Part shown: positions 11,820 to 20,769 of the stretch, in pieces
Numbering within the stretch: position 1 is the stretch's first letter
Layout: each line of letters begins with the position of its first letter
DNA from: Gracilariopsis chorda
Lineage: Eukaryota > Rhodophyta > Florideophyceae > Gracilariales > Gracilariaceae
Assembly: GCA_003194525.1 (NCBI GenBank)
Contig: NBIV01000422.1
Location: forward strand, 1-50,333
Length of the DNA stretch: 50,333 bases
Reading direction: 5' to 3'
Notes under the pieces: model-generated
The model's input: only the letters and a program-made list of their open reading frames with translations
The model's database searches: none
Told to the model about the DNA's origin: nothing
Translations under genes and position numbers: made by a program

Positions 11820-12453
11820 CGCTTGCTGCTTTTATGCAGTAAGCGGTGCTTCCGTGGAGAACTAAAACCGTCGTGTATAGGACGGGAGAGCACAGCATTA
11901 TCGCGCATAGCATACTAATGTAGAGCTTGGTTATGCGAAGGTTCGTTTAAGGCATTAATGCGTGCAACTCTATGGTGTAGAGGAGTACACACGTGCCGGC
12001 AAGTAAAAGTGTGTTTACTTTTGTGGTGCAAGTTCATGTGTGTATGTTAACCACGGAAATTGAAAAGGAGAGCGCTCAGCGCGCAAATGGCATTATACGC
12101 TTCAGTGTAGAGTGCAATGTCATTGGTGTATATGACCTTGGTTTCGTATTGCGTGAAATTTTTTTGGTGGAGATGACCTTTGGAAAATGTAATTAAGACG
12201 GTCATGTACACTATACTGCAATGGCTCGGTTACTGTAGTGTAACACGTGGACTACTTTGGACAAACGGCTAGGCTACTGTGCCGTGCAAGGGCGCCAGGT
12301 GGAAAAGTGTAGCATAATGCGATGCAACATGCCTCTTGGAGGGCATAAAGTTACACGTTTCCACTTGGCAGCCTCCTTGGCCATTCCTCAGCCACTGAGT
12401 GGGCGTCTTCCGACATACAAACACACAAACACACATGCATAGTCTTTAATATA
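11820..12453. other. No recognisable gene
   Basis: Short frames only. This stretch lies downstream of the Helitron helicase end on the minus strand. I looked for a Helitron 3' hairpin followed by CTRR and could not place one. Confidence 0.35.
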
Positions 12454-13060
12454 TCAGAAAAGTGGCTCCATTGCGTGCTTCGCACGCATTAAGGAGTGAA
12501 AGAGACCTTTGGGTGAAAGGAGTATTTGAGTAGCGTGTTTTGGGGAATGGGTTTGTAGAGTGCATTCTGGATAGGTTGGTCGTCGGAGAAAACTAATGTA
12601 CAGCTCACCATGTGTGAAACAGCCATCACGCAAATTCAGTCTGATGCGAGCACTATACGACTGATCCTGTGCCTTATTGGTATTGATGGCAAAACGGACA
12701 CGTATTTGGAGCTTTGTGCCCGTGTAGTTCGGAACTGGAAAGTTGTCGGCTTCAGGTAGACTTGGAATGCGTGGCAGGCATAGTGACTTGCCAAGACTTG
12801 CTCCAGACGCGAGATGAAGAAATAGTACTTTGCTTGTATCTCTTCTACAGTAGATATGGTACAACTGACGTGGCCTTTTTGGAGCTCCAAGTTGCGAAGA
12901 AGCATAGCGAAAAAGCCTTTTTTGAGTTTGAGGCCGTGGTCCAGCAGCCCAGACCCTGCAAACAAAGTTTTGAGCATCTCAACAGGGTAATGAAGCCTGG
13001 CACTATCCTCGTCACCCACCTTGTCGGCACTGAGGTACGTGCAATACGCTCAATATATCA
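12454..13060 (-). pseudogene. Helitron (PIF1-like) helicase C-terminal remnant
   Basis: This is the C-terminal end of the SF1B helicase carried by rolling-circle Helitron transposons. On the minus strand from about 13060 the frame reads TYLSADKVGDEDSARLHYPV, the Helitron YLSADS...YPTEFLN block. Then come HGLKLKKGFFAMLLRNLELQ, the KLKVGxPVMLLRN block, and an eroded GTR region. A shifted frame (12864-12454) gives QIRVRFAINTNKAQDQSYSA, equivalent to helicase motif VI (FAxTINKAQGQT), and CFTHGELYISFLRRP, equivalent to the FSHGQLYVALSR end. One clear frameshift lies near 12750-12860 and an extra stop sits at the start. The Rep nuclease and most helicase motifs are absent, so this is a truncated copy. 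Confidence 0.87.
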
Positions 13061-13487
13061 TGTGGCCTACATATTCCTTGAGCTCTGGTAGCCAACATTT
13101 TCCTGCGGTTCTAATCACCTTTGGCGTTAGCCAGTAGGCATGTACGTAGCTTTGAGCGATACCATTAAAGTCCTTGCGGACCATGGTATGGAACGAGTCG
13201 AAATATTGTACGGACTCTGGCAGGGTAAAAGGGTGTTTTGGGGGGACAGTCCCTGACATGGTTCCCTTCACAACAAGAAGATGTTCCCAGCTATGAAAGC
13301 GATGCGGAGCGCCAATGTCCAAACTCAGATTTTGTAGTCGTAGGGTAGAAGTTTGGCGTCCGAAGAAAGGCCCGACGAACATATCCAGAGCGGCGTAGCG
13401 CGTGAATGAGCCCCTTCCTTGCTCAATTCGGCGCTTAATCTGCAAGGAAATAGAGGAAACGAGTTCTGTCGTAGGTGGGGGCATCAC
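13050..13487 (-). CDS. Hypothetical protein or Helitron-associated remnant, 145 aa
   Basis: This open minus-strand frame sits immediately upstream of the Helitron helicase remnant and ends in a stop just before YLSAD. In a complete Helitron the helicase DEAD-like and PFGG blocks should be here. I cannot match them with confidence; an FVGPFFGRQTSTLRLQNLSL stretch is only vaguely reminiscent. It may be diverged helicase, inserted sequence or a chance frame. Confidence 0.3.
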   Translation of the reverse strand: MMPPPTTELVSSISLQIKRRIEQGRGSFTRYAALDMFVGPFFGRQTSTLRLQNLSLDIGAPHRFHSWEHLLVVKGTMSGTVPPKHPFTLPESVQYFDSFHTMVRKDFNGIAQSYVHAYWLTPKVIRTAGKCWLPELKEYVGHMIY

Positions 13488-13609
13488 GGAAATAAGCGGA
13501 GCTTACCAAGTTACTGCGGTACATGGTTGATAAGAAAGGTTGTGCTAGAAAGAGGGGTGCGGTTAAGAGTCATGGGCAACTGAATAACAGCCTGTCCTGG
13601 TCAAGGGCT

Positions 13610-13636
13610 GAAATGGGGGAATCATTCCCCCATTTC
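13610..13636. repeat. 27-nt perfect hairpin palindrome, copy 1
   Basis: A 13-nt arm, GAAATGGGGGAAT, a single C, then the exact reverse complement. The same 27 bases recur at 14097-14123. The stem would be very stable. It may be a subterminal hairpin of a transposon or a transcription-stop structure; the role is unknown. Confidence 0.85.
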
Positions 13637-14096
13637 CGCCATGTTGTTACGGTACAGATGTCGCGGATTTGGGTGGGAAACCCCAAATAAATTGAAACTG
13701 ATGGACAGTGGACAAACGACAACACTGTGCAGAATACGGATTCAAAACCCCTAAAACCTGCACCGGCGTAGCGGGCAAGACATGACAGTGGAAGTGCTGA
13801 CGCGTCCGTGACCCGTACAAGTAACGGTGTCGACAGCCCAGCCTGTACGTAACATTTTGACCAATGAGAACCTCTGCACTGAGGAATAGCATGACGTGTC
13901 AAAATGGGTGGCTCCCAATTCCTCGGTACACAGGCACGTGGTTAACTTACAGTACGTACACAGCGCAGCTTCCTAGACTGTATGAAGGGTGACCATAACA
14001 GCCACCCCACTGCCAGCGGGCGTCAAACCCAAAACGCCCACCCAGTGTAACTCACATCTCGCCATCCCAAAAAAAACGCCCGGCATGACATAGGAC

Positions 14097-14123
14097 GAAA
14101 TGGGGGAATCATTCCCCCATTTC
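14097..14123. repeat. 27-nt perfect hairpin palindrome, copy 2
   Basis: Identical to the palindrome at 13610-13636, with a 487-base offset. The flanks beyond the palindrome do not match each other by eye. The two copies therefore look like independent ends or insertions rather than one segmental duplication. Confidence 0.85.
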
Positions 14124-14735
14124 TTCCAAGCCACAACAACGCCTACATGAATCTCCGTACGTAAAGCGCCGTGTACCCTGATCACCCTCTGCTGAGGGGT
14201 TTTCAACAAACGCCAACCTTTCCAGCACAAACGTGCACCACGTACAAGGTGAAACCATGCAATAACATCCGCTAAAACCGCATTCACCAGACCATACCCC
14301 TCCCAGTTCATGGAAACCCCTCAAACTAACAAAGCCCTCCAACCTCACGCCAGACATCTACATACCGTGGTCTGATCTGCAGCTCACATTCCCCTAAAAC
14401 ACCAACACCCCTAAAAAACCCACCTGCTCAACGAACATCCCCAAACGCAACCTGATCAGTGCCACCACCAATACACTTGCAGACTATTGACTAACCAGGG
14501 AAAGCCCTTCTTTGTTGCAAACCTACAAACCCCTTTTTTCCACACATAATACCGTCGTCGAAACCGCATAGAAACCACCACTACGCAGAACAAGCGGAGC
14601 ATCTAGACATTCGCAACAGCAAGGGTAACTCGATCAGCAACCTTCAAAAGAACCCAGGGCGTTTTAAAACGCATCCCACCGCCTTAGAACGATTGGAACT
14701 CAAATCCAACCCCTAGTAACTGCGCACGCCCCCCT

Positions 14736-15227
14736 TTGCACACAGCTCCAGTTCCATTTCGTCAAGCGAAGACTTCTGCCGGTATCATGGGTACTCAATC
14801 AATGCGACGAGAGTGGTGTTTTGACTTCATAGGAACGCGGGAGAAGCCTTTGGAGATCCTTGCCGACAGCATGGAGTACGAGGAAACATCGAGTAATTCG
14901 AAAGAGATAGACACTATGATAGCAGCCTTTCGCCATCTACAGACAGGGTTTGGGTTCACCATGGGCATGCACAATCTCACAGTCTGCAACTATGCAGACA
15001 TCCTACATTATTTACAACCAACAACGTCCGACGTCCTAAGTGGCTTATCTACATTTCACACACCTTATGACCTCCAGAACTCTTACGTGGGGCCAATATC
15101 TAAGGCAAGACTCGTCCGACTAACAGAGCACCGGGACAAGGAAAAATGCGCGGTACTTGAGTCAATGATTGTGGCTCATCAATACGCATTGTGTTTGGTT
15201 TGCGAGAAGGGGGGTTTTATGACTTAG
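14736..15227 (+). CDS. Unknown protein, 5' ORF of a frameshifted pair
   Basis: A 163-codon frame of unknown family. Two starts are possible: the first ATG at 14736, or the ATG at 14787 that begins MGTQSMRREW. The product is mixed alpha/beta in character with no recognised motif. It ends at a TAG at 15225, shortly after the G-run at 15209-15214. The following ORF is in the -1 frame, overlaps this one, and continues with similar composition. The two are therefore best read as one protein of about 550 aa interrupted by a frame change. It converges with the recombinase gene on the other strand (16928-19681) and may belong to the same unit. Confidence 0.6.
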   Translation: MHTAPVPFRQAKTSAGIMGTQSMRREWCFDFIGTREKPLEILADSMEYEETSSNSKEIDTMIAAFRHLQTGFGFTMGMHNLTVCNYADILHYLQPTTSDVLSGLSTFHTPYDLQNSYVGPISKARLVRLTEHRDKEKCAVLESMIVAHQYALCLVCEKGGFMT

Positions 15228-16384
15228 AGAACGATAAACCCGAGAAGCACAGACAGGAACGCCCACAACACCAGGTTCACACATGGAGTGGTTTTCGTTA
15301 TTGTGCTGTACTACCAGCTCTCTGTGGCATGCAAGACTTTTTACGTGTAGTCGATGCTCCAATCGAATCCGTCACCGTGAATTCTGAGCGTAGTACATTG
15401 TACTCGGGAGAACGCACATTCCCCACGAATGGTAAGACTCTGACACATTACTGCTGGAGTAATACCATCCTCAGTGAAGAAGGATTGCACGATGAGGCTT
15501 TGTTCATGGTATACACTCTCTTCCCAAGCATGTCGACTGGACTAATTCCAAATAAGTTGAAGACCCTTGGTATCTACATTACTATAACGGAGGAGATTGT
15601 GCGTGGTCACAGCGGAGAGTACGGGAAGAAGGGCAACTACTACGAGTGGGTTCCTCCCATCATGCCTGGGAAGCCCAGAAAGCGAGTTCAAACCGTGTAT
15701 CTTACGATGGGGTGCAGCATAGTCGTCCCAAGTACGTGCGTTGTACGCCTAGGATCGCACCCGGAGGAGGAAGTAGTTGTGTTCATACACGCCGTGCGTG
15801 TGACTTTATCTGGCGACAGGAAGCTGGCCTTCTTGAAAAGACCAGCGTCGTACCAGTTCCGTGATCTTGACGAGTATGACAACTACACGGATTTTCTTGA
15901 GAAGAGCTACAGGTCTAAAACCAGCTACCTCGATTGGAATGACTACTTTGACGATGATGAGCAGCAGGACCTTGGTGTAGTTGGGACGATTCCTTCCGTT
16001 GTCAATGTCCCTTTGAACACCGAAATGCGTTTGAAATTGGCTGAATCGGCTTCCGATCTCCGGTTAGGATGTGAGGGAATCCTGAATGCTTATCAGAAAA
16101 CTCCGGTTTTGAGGCTGAAGAACCTCAACGCGGGCGCAAATGATGAGAGTGATGTTGTAGAGGATGGAGTTCGTTTGATGGGACTCCATGGAGACAACCG
16201 ATACCTGATTGATAATGTCCCGTATGACCACTTTGAGAGAGTACTTGGAAAACCTCTGCAATTTCCACTGTGCATTGGCGAGGTGTGGGAAGAAGAGGGG
16301 GAAAACGGCAGTGAAGTCTTAAGCTCAAGTCAGTCGAGTGCAGGAACGGAGTCTGAAGAAAGCGATGATGGGCACTCAGAGTGA
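15191..16384 (+). CDS. Unknown protein, 3' ORF of the frameshifted pair
   Basis: A clean frame, open from 15161 and with no ATG near its beginning, so it is probably entered from the upstream ORF. About 390 residues of ordinary globular composition end in an acidic, Ser/Glu-rich tail (EEEGENGSEVLSSSQSSAG, then ESEESDDGHSE). I see an aspartate-rich patch (DYFDDDEQQD) but no known domain. The recombinase on the opposite strand also ends in an acidic and basic tail. The sequence is not eroded: no internal stop occurs in almost 1.2 kb. A function cannot be named. Confidence 0.65.
   Translation: MFGLREGGFYDLENDKPEKHRQERPQHQVHTWSGFRYCAVLPALCGMQDFLRVVDAPIESVTVNSERSTLYSGERTFPTNGKTLTHYCWSNTILSEEGLHDEALFMVYTLFPSMSTGLIPNKLKTLGIYITITEEIVRGHSGEYGKKGNYYEWVPPIMPGKPRKRVQTVYLTMGCSIVVPSTCVVRLGSHPEEEVVVFIHAVRVTLSGDRKLAFLKRPASYQFRDLDEYDNYTDFLEKSYRSKTSYLDWNDYFDDDEQQDLGVVGTIPSVVNVPLNTEMRLKLAESASDLRLGCEGILNAYQKTPVLRLKNLNAGANDESDVVEDGVRLMGLHGDNRYLIDNVPYDHFERVLGKPLQFPLCIGEVWEEEGENGSEVLSSSQSSAGTESEESDDGHSE
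15209..15215 (+). promoter_or_regulatory. Candidate -1 ribosomal frameshift heptamer G GGG GGT
   Basis: In the upstream ORF frame the bases read as codons AAG GGG GGT TTT, giving the heptamer G GGG GGT, which fits the X XXY YYZ slippery pattern. A -1 slip there leads exactly into the downstream frame (GGG GGG TTT TAT GAC). I see no strong stem-loop just downstream, and a simple indel in the run of six G would give the same picture. Programmed frameshifting is thus one of two readings. Confidence 0.35.
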
Positions 16385-16927
16385 AGAAGATGCGAGACCT
16401 AAGCAATGAATCTTAAACTCCACTTCCTAAACATTGAATTCTATTTCTGGTAACGCCACAACCGCTCGTTTGCACACGTGGCCCGTAAAATCATCGTGTG
16501 AAGCAATGGGAGGAGGTGCAAAGCAACGATGATTAGGAGGCTCCTAGATTGGTGTAAAGCAGGGTGTACCTCTGGGAATCAACACCGGAGGACGTTGATG
16601 TCAGTGTCCAGTGTAATGCTAGCTACCACCTGATATGTAAACCGCAAGCAAGAACCTCGGTAGGCACGCACGATACACCGCCAGCCTTTTGCAGCAACCT
16701 TTTATAAGAAAAGGCACACGAAATTCTGACGAACCGTGTGTTTCAAGAGGCTTTACTCTTCTCCCACATATCCGCGCTGCTACTCTATTCATGGAAAGTT
16801 TACTCCGCTTCCTCCTCTTCCTCCTCTTCCTCGTCTGGGAATACGTTTTCAGCGTCGTCTCTACCATCGAAACCACTGTTCGAGGAACCTGCACTACCAA
16901 CTACCAATGTCTCCTTGGTCTTCCTCC
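16385..16927. other. Convergent intergenic stretch
   Basis: This is the 3' side of both flanking genes. It contains a CT-rich tract at about 16800-16840 (runs of TCC and TTCC on +, encoding poly-Glu on the minus strand). That tract could be further acidic tail of the recombinase gene if an intron or frame change exists. No separate gene is supported. Confidence 0.4.
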
Positions 16928-19681
16928 TCACCTTTCGCTTGGGGACGGTACTTCGACATCACTTTCGCCGTCATAGTCGAATAAACCCTTCGGTACTCTA
17001 CGACGTTGCTCAGCGCGCCTTCTCTTCAAACGCGAGTCCCCAACCTCCACTTTGTCATCATCATCTTCGCTTTCCTCTCTCTCAACACAACCTTCGATAT
17101 CGTCACCCTTTTCGTTCATAACAATGCTGAAGTGCTTCGTGAAGAGCTTCATCGTCTGCGTGAAGTCCTTGGAGTACGCAGCCATGTAAGTACCCCGCAA
17201 CTGCTCAACTGACGTGTTCATCTGCTTCGCTACTAAACCCAAGAACTCGTCCTCCGACAACTTACTGTCCTTAAACATTCCTTGCCGGTAGCTGTGAAGC
17301 ATGGATGTTGCGTAACTTGCGCGCAGGGTCATTGCCGTGACGTTGGTGAGCTTTGGGTCTACGCCTCGCATGAAAGCACGGATGGAGTGACTCACATTGT
17401 TGGGAGTCATGTACTCTCCTGTTCGAGTATGGAGAAGAAGCGGCTCGTTCTTTCGGAAGACAGCAGATGGCTTAACGTGCCGGCGGTTGAGTAGGATCGG
17501 CCTTATCACGTCCACGTGAAACGTAATGTATGGAAGCACGATGACTGGGAATGTGACATCCGGTATGTCGAGGGCACGAGCGGTTTTCTCTCTGAACGTC
17601 TTCACATTGACAACCTCCTGGGTAAGCTCATCGTCTCCGTACACTGCCTCTAAAACCTTTCGGGGCGGACATTGTAGACGTGCGTACGCTTGGGGTCTCT
17701 GGCCACCACCGCTGAGCGTCAGCAAGCCCAAAAAGTTAAGGCACCACTTCTGAATTAGTCCACTTGTCTTCGCCAACATCCTCTCCGCAGACCCTGGCCC
17801 CTTCCTCTCCGCCCTTTCAAAGTAAGAGTCAATGATGTCTTCCAGAACGGCCCTTGCCAGACGAATACCCTTCTTGATCTGGCTTTCGGTTACGATGCGG
17901 TGCTCTTTGACGCGGCGATCAGCATCCTGCTTCTGTCTGGCGTCCTCCCTGTACTTGCACTTTGCCGCATTGAAGGTGGTTGTTAGATACAAAGCCACTC
18001 TTGCGATCCGAAGACGGGTTGCATCGTCATTGAACTTAAGCGTCGCATATTTTGTGACAATGTGAAGAGCGTTGCACTTCGATGCCACAGTTGAGGACGA
18101 AGAGGTGGTAATGAAATGGTTCACAAACACTTGGACGAGGTCTTCTTTGGCCAGTTGTCTGAAAAGTGCCCTTTCCTTCCATCCATCGTAGCAGCCCAAT
18201 CGTTTGGAACTAATACACCACCGCAGGAACTGGCCCACAATCGACTGCAACAGCTTGAAACTGGATCCGGATGCCATATTCATTAGCTCCTTTGTGCGAT
18301 ATCGAAGCGTATAGATTTCATTCAGGTCAAGGCAGTTGTACCGGTTAACTTTGAGTCCGGAATACGCGGCCGAACCCTTTCCCACACACCGATTTGAGTT
18401 CTTCATACGAGCGTCGTGACTGGAAAAGAAGCCGGGGTCGCGAGCTACTGCAAGATCCACCAAACCTTTCCACAACCCCTCTGGAGTATCAGGCTTGTTG
18501 CTATGGTCACCCATCGTGGCTTGAAGTGAATGTATACTGAGCAGTGCCGCAGCGTTACCCCGGTTACGTGGGCTTTGAAAGATGTCAGCCCTTTCATGGA
18601 ACAGTTCGTTGTTCCTATTCTTCAAGGTGCGCTCTTGCCTTTGTAACATTTCTCGAAGATCGACCTGTGTTTCTTCAAGACCCTCCTCCCCTCTGGCTGT
18701 AACATCTTGACTGACCTCCTCCTCGTGTTCTTCTTCGTCCAAACCCCGCTCAGTATCAACTCCGTCGACATCCAGCACCGCTTCCGTGTTGTCTAAACCA
18801 CTTCCTTCCTCTGGGGTCTCTGCAACGACCTGAACAACGTTGATGCCAGCTTGCTCAACAGCTTCCACCTCCTGTTCATCTTCTGATACCTGCTTTCCAA
18901 TTTCCTCTCTCGAGAACTCCTCGACGTTCTCAACGAGGACCCCAACGGGTACTACGGGGTTCCCGGCGACCACTTCTGCGTTATGAGTGGAGCTTCGTAC
19001 ATTCCTTGGAGCACCTGCCCTCGCACTTGCAGCATTTGCGTTTCGGGCTTTCAGACTCGGAATCAGGATGCGGGTTGGGCTTTCGGATTGCGGATGGTAG
19101 TTGCCCTTCGGAACAGCATTGCCCTCGTTAACATGTGTGGAGGTACTCTGAGCTTTGGATGCAACACCTTGCGGTGCTTGATGGCGGCGTACAGGAGAGC
19201 TTAACGACGCCGCAACGCCTAGCTTTTTCGTCACACCCTGAGCGGCTGTCGGACCCGTCGGGGGCTGGTCAGTGCGAAGTGCAGAGGAACCATTCGTACT
19301 GCCGTTTGCAGTCGGTGGTCGTTCGTGCGACACAGCGGCAGTGTCGGAGGATGTAGCTTTCTTCCGGTAAAGGGATCGGATTGGTTTTGCTAGTCCAAGG
19401 CGTGAAGAATTGTTGGATTTGAGGTGATGGAACAGAACGCTCTTCATGTTGTGTATCAAGCTAACGGCGATGAATACGGAACAAACTGGCGATGGTGTGT
19501 TTTGTTCGTAGGCAACTATTCGGAGAGCAGAGATGAAACGGAAGGACTGCAGCTCTGTACACTTCACGACTCGGTGTGGTAATGCTTCAAAACTGAAAAC
19601 CGTCTCCTGATTTCTGGGATCACTAACAACGATGGGTACACCAGCGATGCATCGTGACTTCTTTGCCCTTGCGTACGTCAC
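16928..19681 (-). CDS. Tyrosine recombinase-like protein, 917 aa (Crypton-like candidate)
   Basis: This intact 917-aa frame is the largest in the window. Residues 1-120 are variable, with an alternative start at residue 79 (MKSVLFHHL). Residues 120-390 are low-complexity, Ser/Thr/Pro- then Glu-rich. From about 395 it is globular. The C-terminal third looks like a tyrosine recombinase catalytic domain: LSGGGQRPQAYARLQ gives the first Arg (R662). MTLRASYATSM gives the second Arg (R787), in the place of HxLRHTxAT. QMNTSVEQLRGTYMAAY gives candidate nucleophiles Y832 or Y836. The His of HxxR is Met and the later His is Asn, so the active site is atypical. The end is acidic then basic (RLKRRRAEQRRR). 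Such proteins cut and rejoin DNA through a 3' phosphotyrosine; Cryptons and DIRS elements carry them. A domesticated protein is the alternative. Confidence 0.7.
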   Translation of the reverse strand: MTYARAKKSRCIAGVPIVVSDPRNQETVFSFEALPHRVVKCTELQSFRFISALRIVAYEQNTPSPVCSVFIAVSLIHNMKSVLFHHLKSNNSSRLGLAKPIRSLYRKKATSSDTAAVSHERPPTANGSTNGSSALRTDQPPTGPTAAQGVTKKLGVAASLSSPVRRHQAPQGVASKAQSTSTHVNEGNAVPKGNYHPQSESPTRILIPSLKARNANAASARAGAPRNVRSSTHNAEVVAGNPVVPVGVLVENVEEFSREEIGKQVSEDEQEVEAVEQAGINVVQVVAETPEEGSGLDNTEAVLDVDGVDTERGLDEEEHEEEVSQDVTARGEEGLEETQVDLREMLQRQERTLKNRNNELFHERADIFQSPRNRGNAAALLSIHSLQATMGDHSNKPDTPEGLWKGLVDLAVARDPGFFSSHDARMKNSNRCVGKGSAAYSGLKVNRYNCLDLNEIYTLRYRTKELMNMASGSSFKLLQSIVGQFLRWCISSKRLGCYDGWKERALFRQLAKEDLVQVFVNHFITTSSSSTVASKCNALHIVTKYATLKFNDDATRLRIARVALYLTTTFNAAKCKYREDARQKQDADRRVKEHRIVTESQIKKGIRLARAVLEDIIDSYFERAERKGPGSAERMLAKTSGLIQKWCLNFLGLLTLSGGGQRPQAYARLQCPPRKVLEAVYGDDELTQEVVNVKTFREKTARALDIPDVTFPVIVLPYITFHVDVIRPILLNRRHVKPSAVFRKNEPLLLHTRTGEYMTPNNVSHSIRAFMRGVDPKLTNVTAMTLRASYATSMLHSYRQGMFKDSKLSEDEFLGLVAKQMNTSVEQLRGTYMAAYSKDFTQTMKLFTKHFSIVMNEKGDDIEGCVEREESEDDDDKVEVGDSRLKRRRAEQRRRVPKGLFDYDGESDVEVPSPSER

Positions 19682-20439
19682 GCTTTATCGACACAACGCG
19701 CGCAACTGTCTTCTCTACTCAGCCACACAGGTCACTCAAACACACGCTTTATAGTAACTGGACACTTCTTTCGGCCTTCCACCCCTCACCGTCAGCTCGA
19801 AGGGTAAGGCAAAGGGCGTACAATGTGGTCTACGGCACACGATGGTGCGCGTGCCACATGGACTGTGTAATTTCAAAGAGCGCGGTGTTACGTAATGTAC
19901 AGTGTGCTGTCAATAAAAAAGGCAGCGCACTGTACTTTACGTAATGTGCTTCTGCGCTGGCGCTACCTGTAAACCCCTTCCATCACATAACAGCACGATG
20001 TATATTGCTCTACGATCAAAATCTCGATGTACGCATCTACTTGCAGTGTCGTCCTTTTTCCACATGCCTTCTGCTCTCGTTTGGGTGACATCTTTGTCAC
20101 CTGCACGGTGTAGTGATAGCAATTAGTAGAGAGTCGTCTCGAATGGGGGGATTCGGAAGAAACCCTTTCAACCCTTCCCGGGGAGGCCTCGATGGGTGGA
20201 AACGGGGAAACACTAAACCCATTTCGGGGAATCTCAGTGTAGCCTCTACCCTAGACACCCCTCACCTAAAACACCATAGACTGACGTTCCCGGTCCGTAG
20301 AGACTTGCACAACTTAGTAATGTATTTGATTAAGCTAATTCCTTCCTAAAACTAACCTAGAGTAGAAAAAGGTAACGGGAAAAAAACAAAACCCCCCTAC
20401 ACACGCACACATTGCGCAGCGTGCATGGCCAGTGCATGG
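19682..20439. other. Upstream region of the recombinase gene
   Basis: No protein gene is supported. The region would hold the promoter of the minus-strand recombinase. It contains an imperfect inverted repeat (19888-19944), and from 20130 a G-rich then A/C-rich stretch with runs such as TTTCGGGGA. No clear TATA element stands out. Confidence 0.4.
19888..19944. repeat. Imperfect 22-bp inverted repeat (hairpin)
   Basis: Left arm 19888-19909 begins TTACGTAATGTACAGTG; right arm 19923-19944 is its reverse complement at 20 of 22 positions; the loop is 13 nt and A-rich (CAATAAAAAAGG). Each arm also contains the small palindrome TTACGTAA or a near copy. It lies 207 bases upstream of the recombinase start codon. 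It could be a binding site pair, an element end or a chance foldback. Confidence 0.7.
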
Positions 20440-20531
20440 TGCAGAATGTGCGTGTGTGGAGAATCGAACCCATGATCACCGGTGTGGTAGCGCAGCGGGC
20501 ATGGCCAGTACCCACTGCGCTACCGCAGCGA
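20440..20531 (-). repeat. tRNA-like sequence with A and B boxes, SINE-type or tRNA pseudogene
   Basis: On the minus strand from 20528 the sequence has GTAGCGCAGTGGG, an excellent pol III A box, and 50 bases later GGGTTCGATTCTC, an excellent B box. The acceptor stem does not close and the T stem does not pair, so it is not a working tRNA. Between the boxes, GTAGCGCAG and CTGCGCTAC form a perfect stem. A second partly similar GGCCAGTGCATGG/GCGCAGC segment follows to about 20410. A tRNA-derived SINE head or tRNA pseudogene fits best. Confidence 0.6.
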
Positions 20532-20769
20532 TTTTCATTTGGCAAAACACCTCAGCTTTGCTCTTCTTAAAGCAATTAGTGGCGGTGTAATGCGTTGTAA
20601 AGCGCCAGCTGCAATCGCGTACGTGTGCTGCGTGTCACTGCGTGTGGTGCGTGTCATGTGCGTGTGATGCGTGTCACTTGTGTGTAATACGTGTCACACC
20701 CCAAGGTCCCAGCCTGGGCGGGTGGCTCGTGCCAGGTGCCAGCGGCCGGTTGCCGTGGGTGGAAACCCC

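Larger units (their letters stand above)
13488..14735. other. Non-coding stretch with twin hairpins and C-rich A/C repeats
   Basis: No gene is supported. The stretch holds two copies of a 27-nt palindrome (listed separately). Around 14389-14450 there is a run of CCCCTAAAA-type words (for example at 14392 and 14412) similar to the A/C-rich tract at 20.77-21.01 kb. Minus-strand frames at 13570-13902 and 13973-14311 share the peptide KWGNDSPIS only because they cross the two palindromes. Confidence 0.5.

Noticed and set aside
13570..14311. Two minus-strand ORFs sharing KWGNDSPIS as a possible duplicated gene
   Set aside because: The shared peptide is just the translation of the 27-nt palindrome; nothing else matches.
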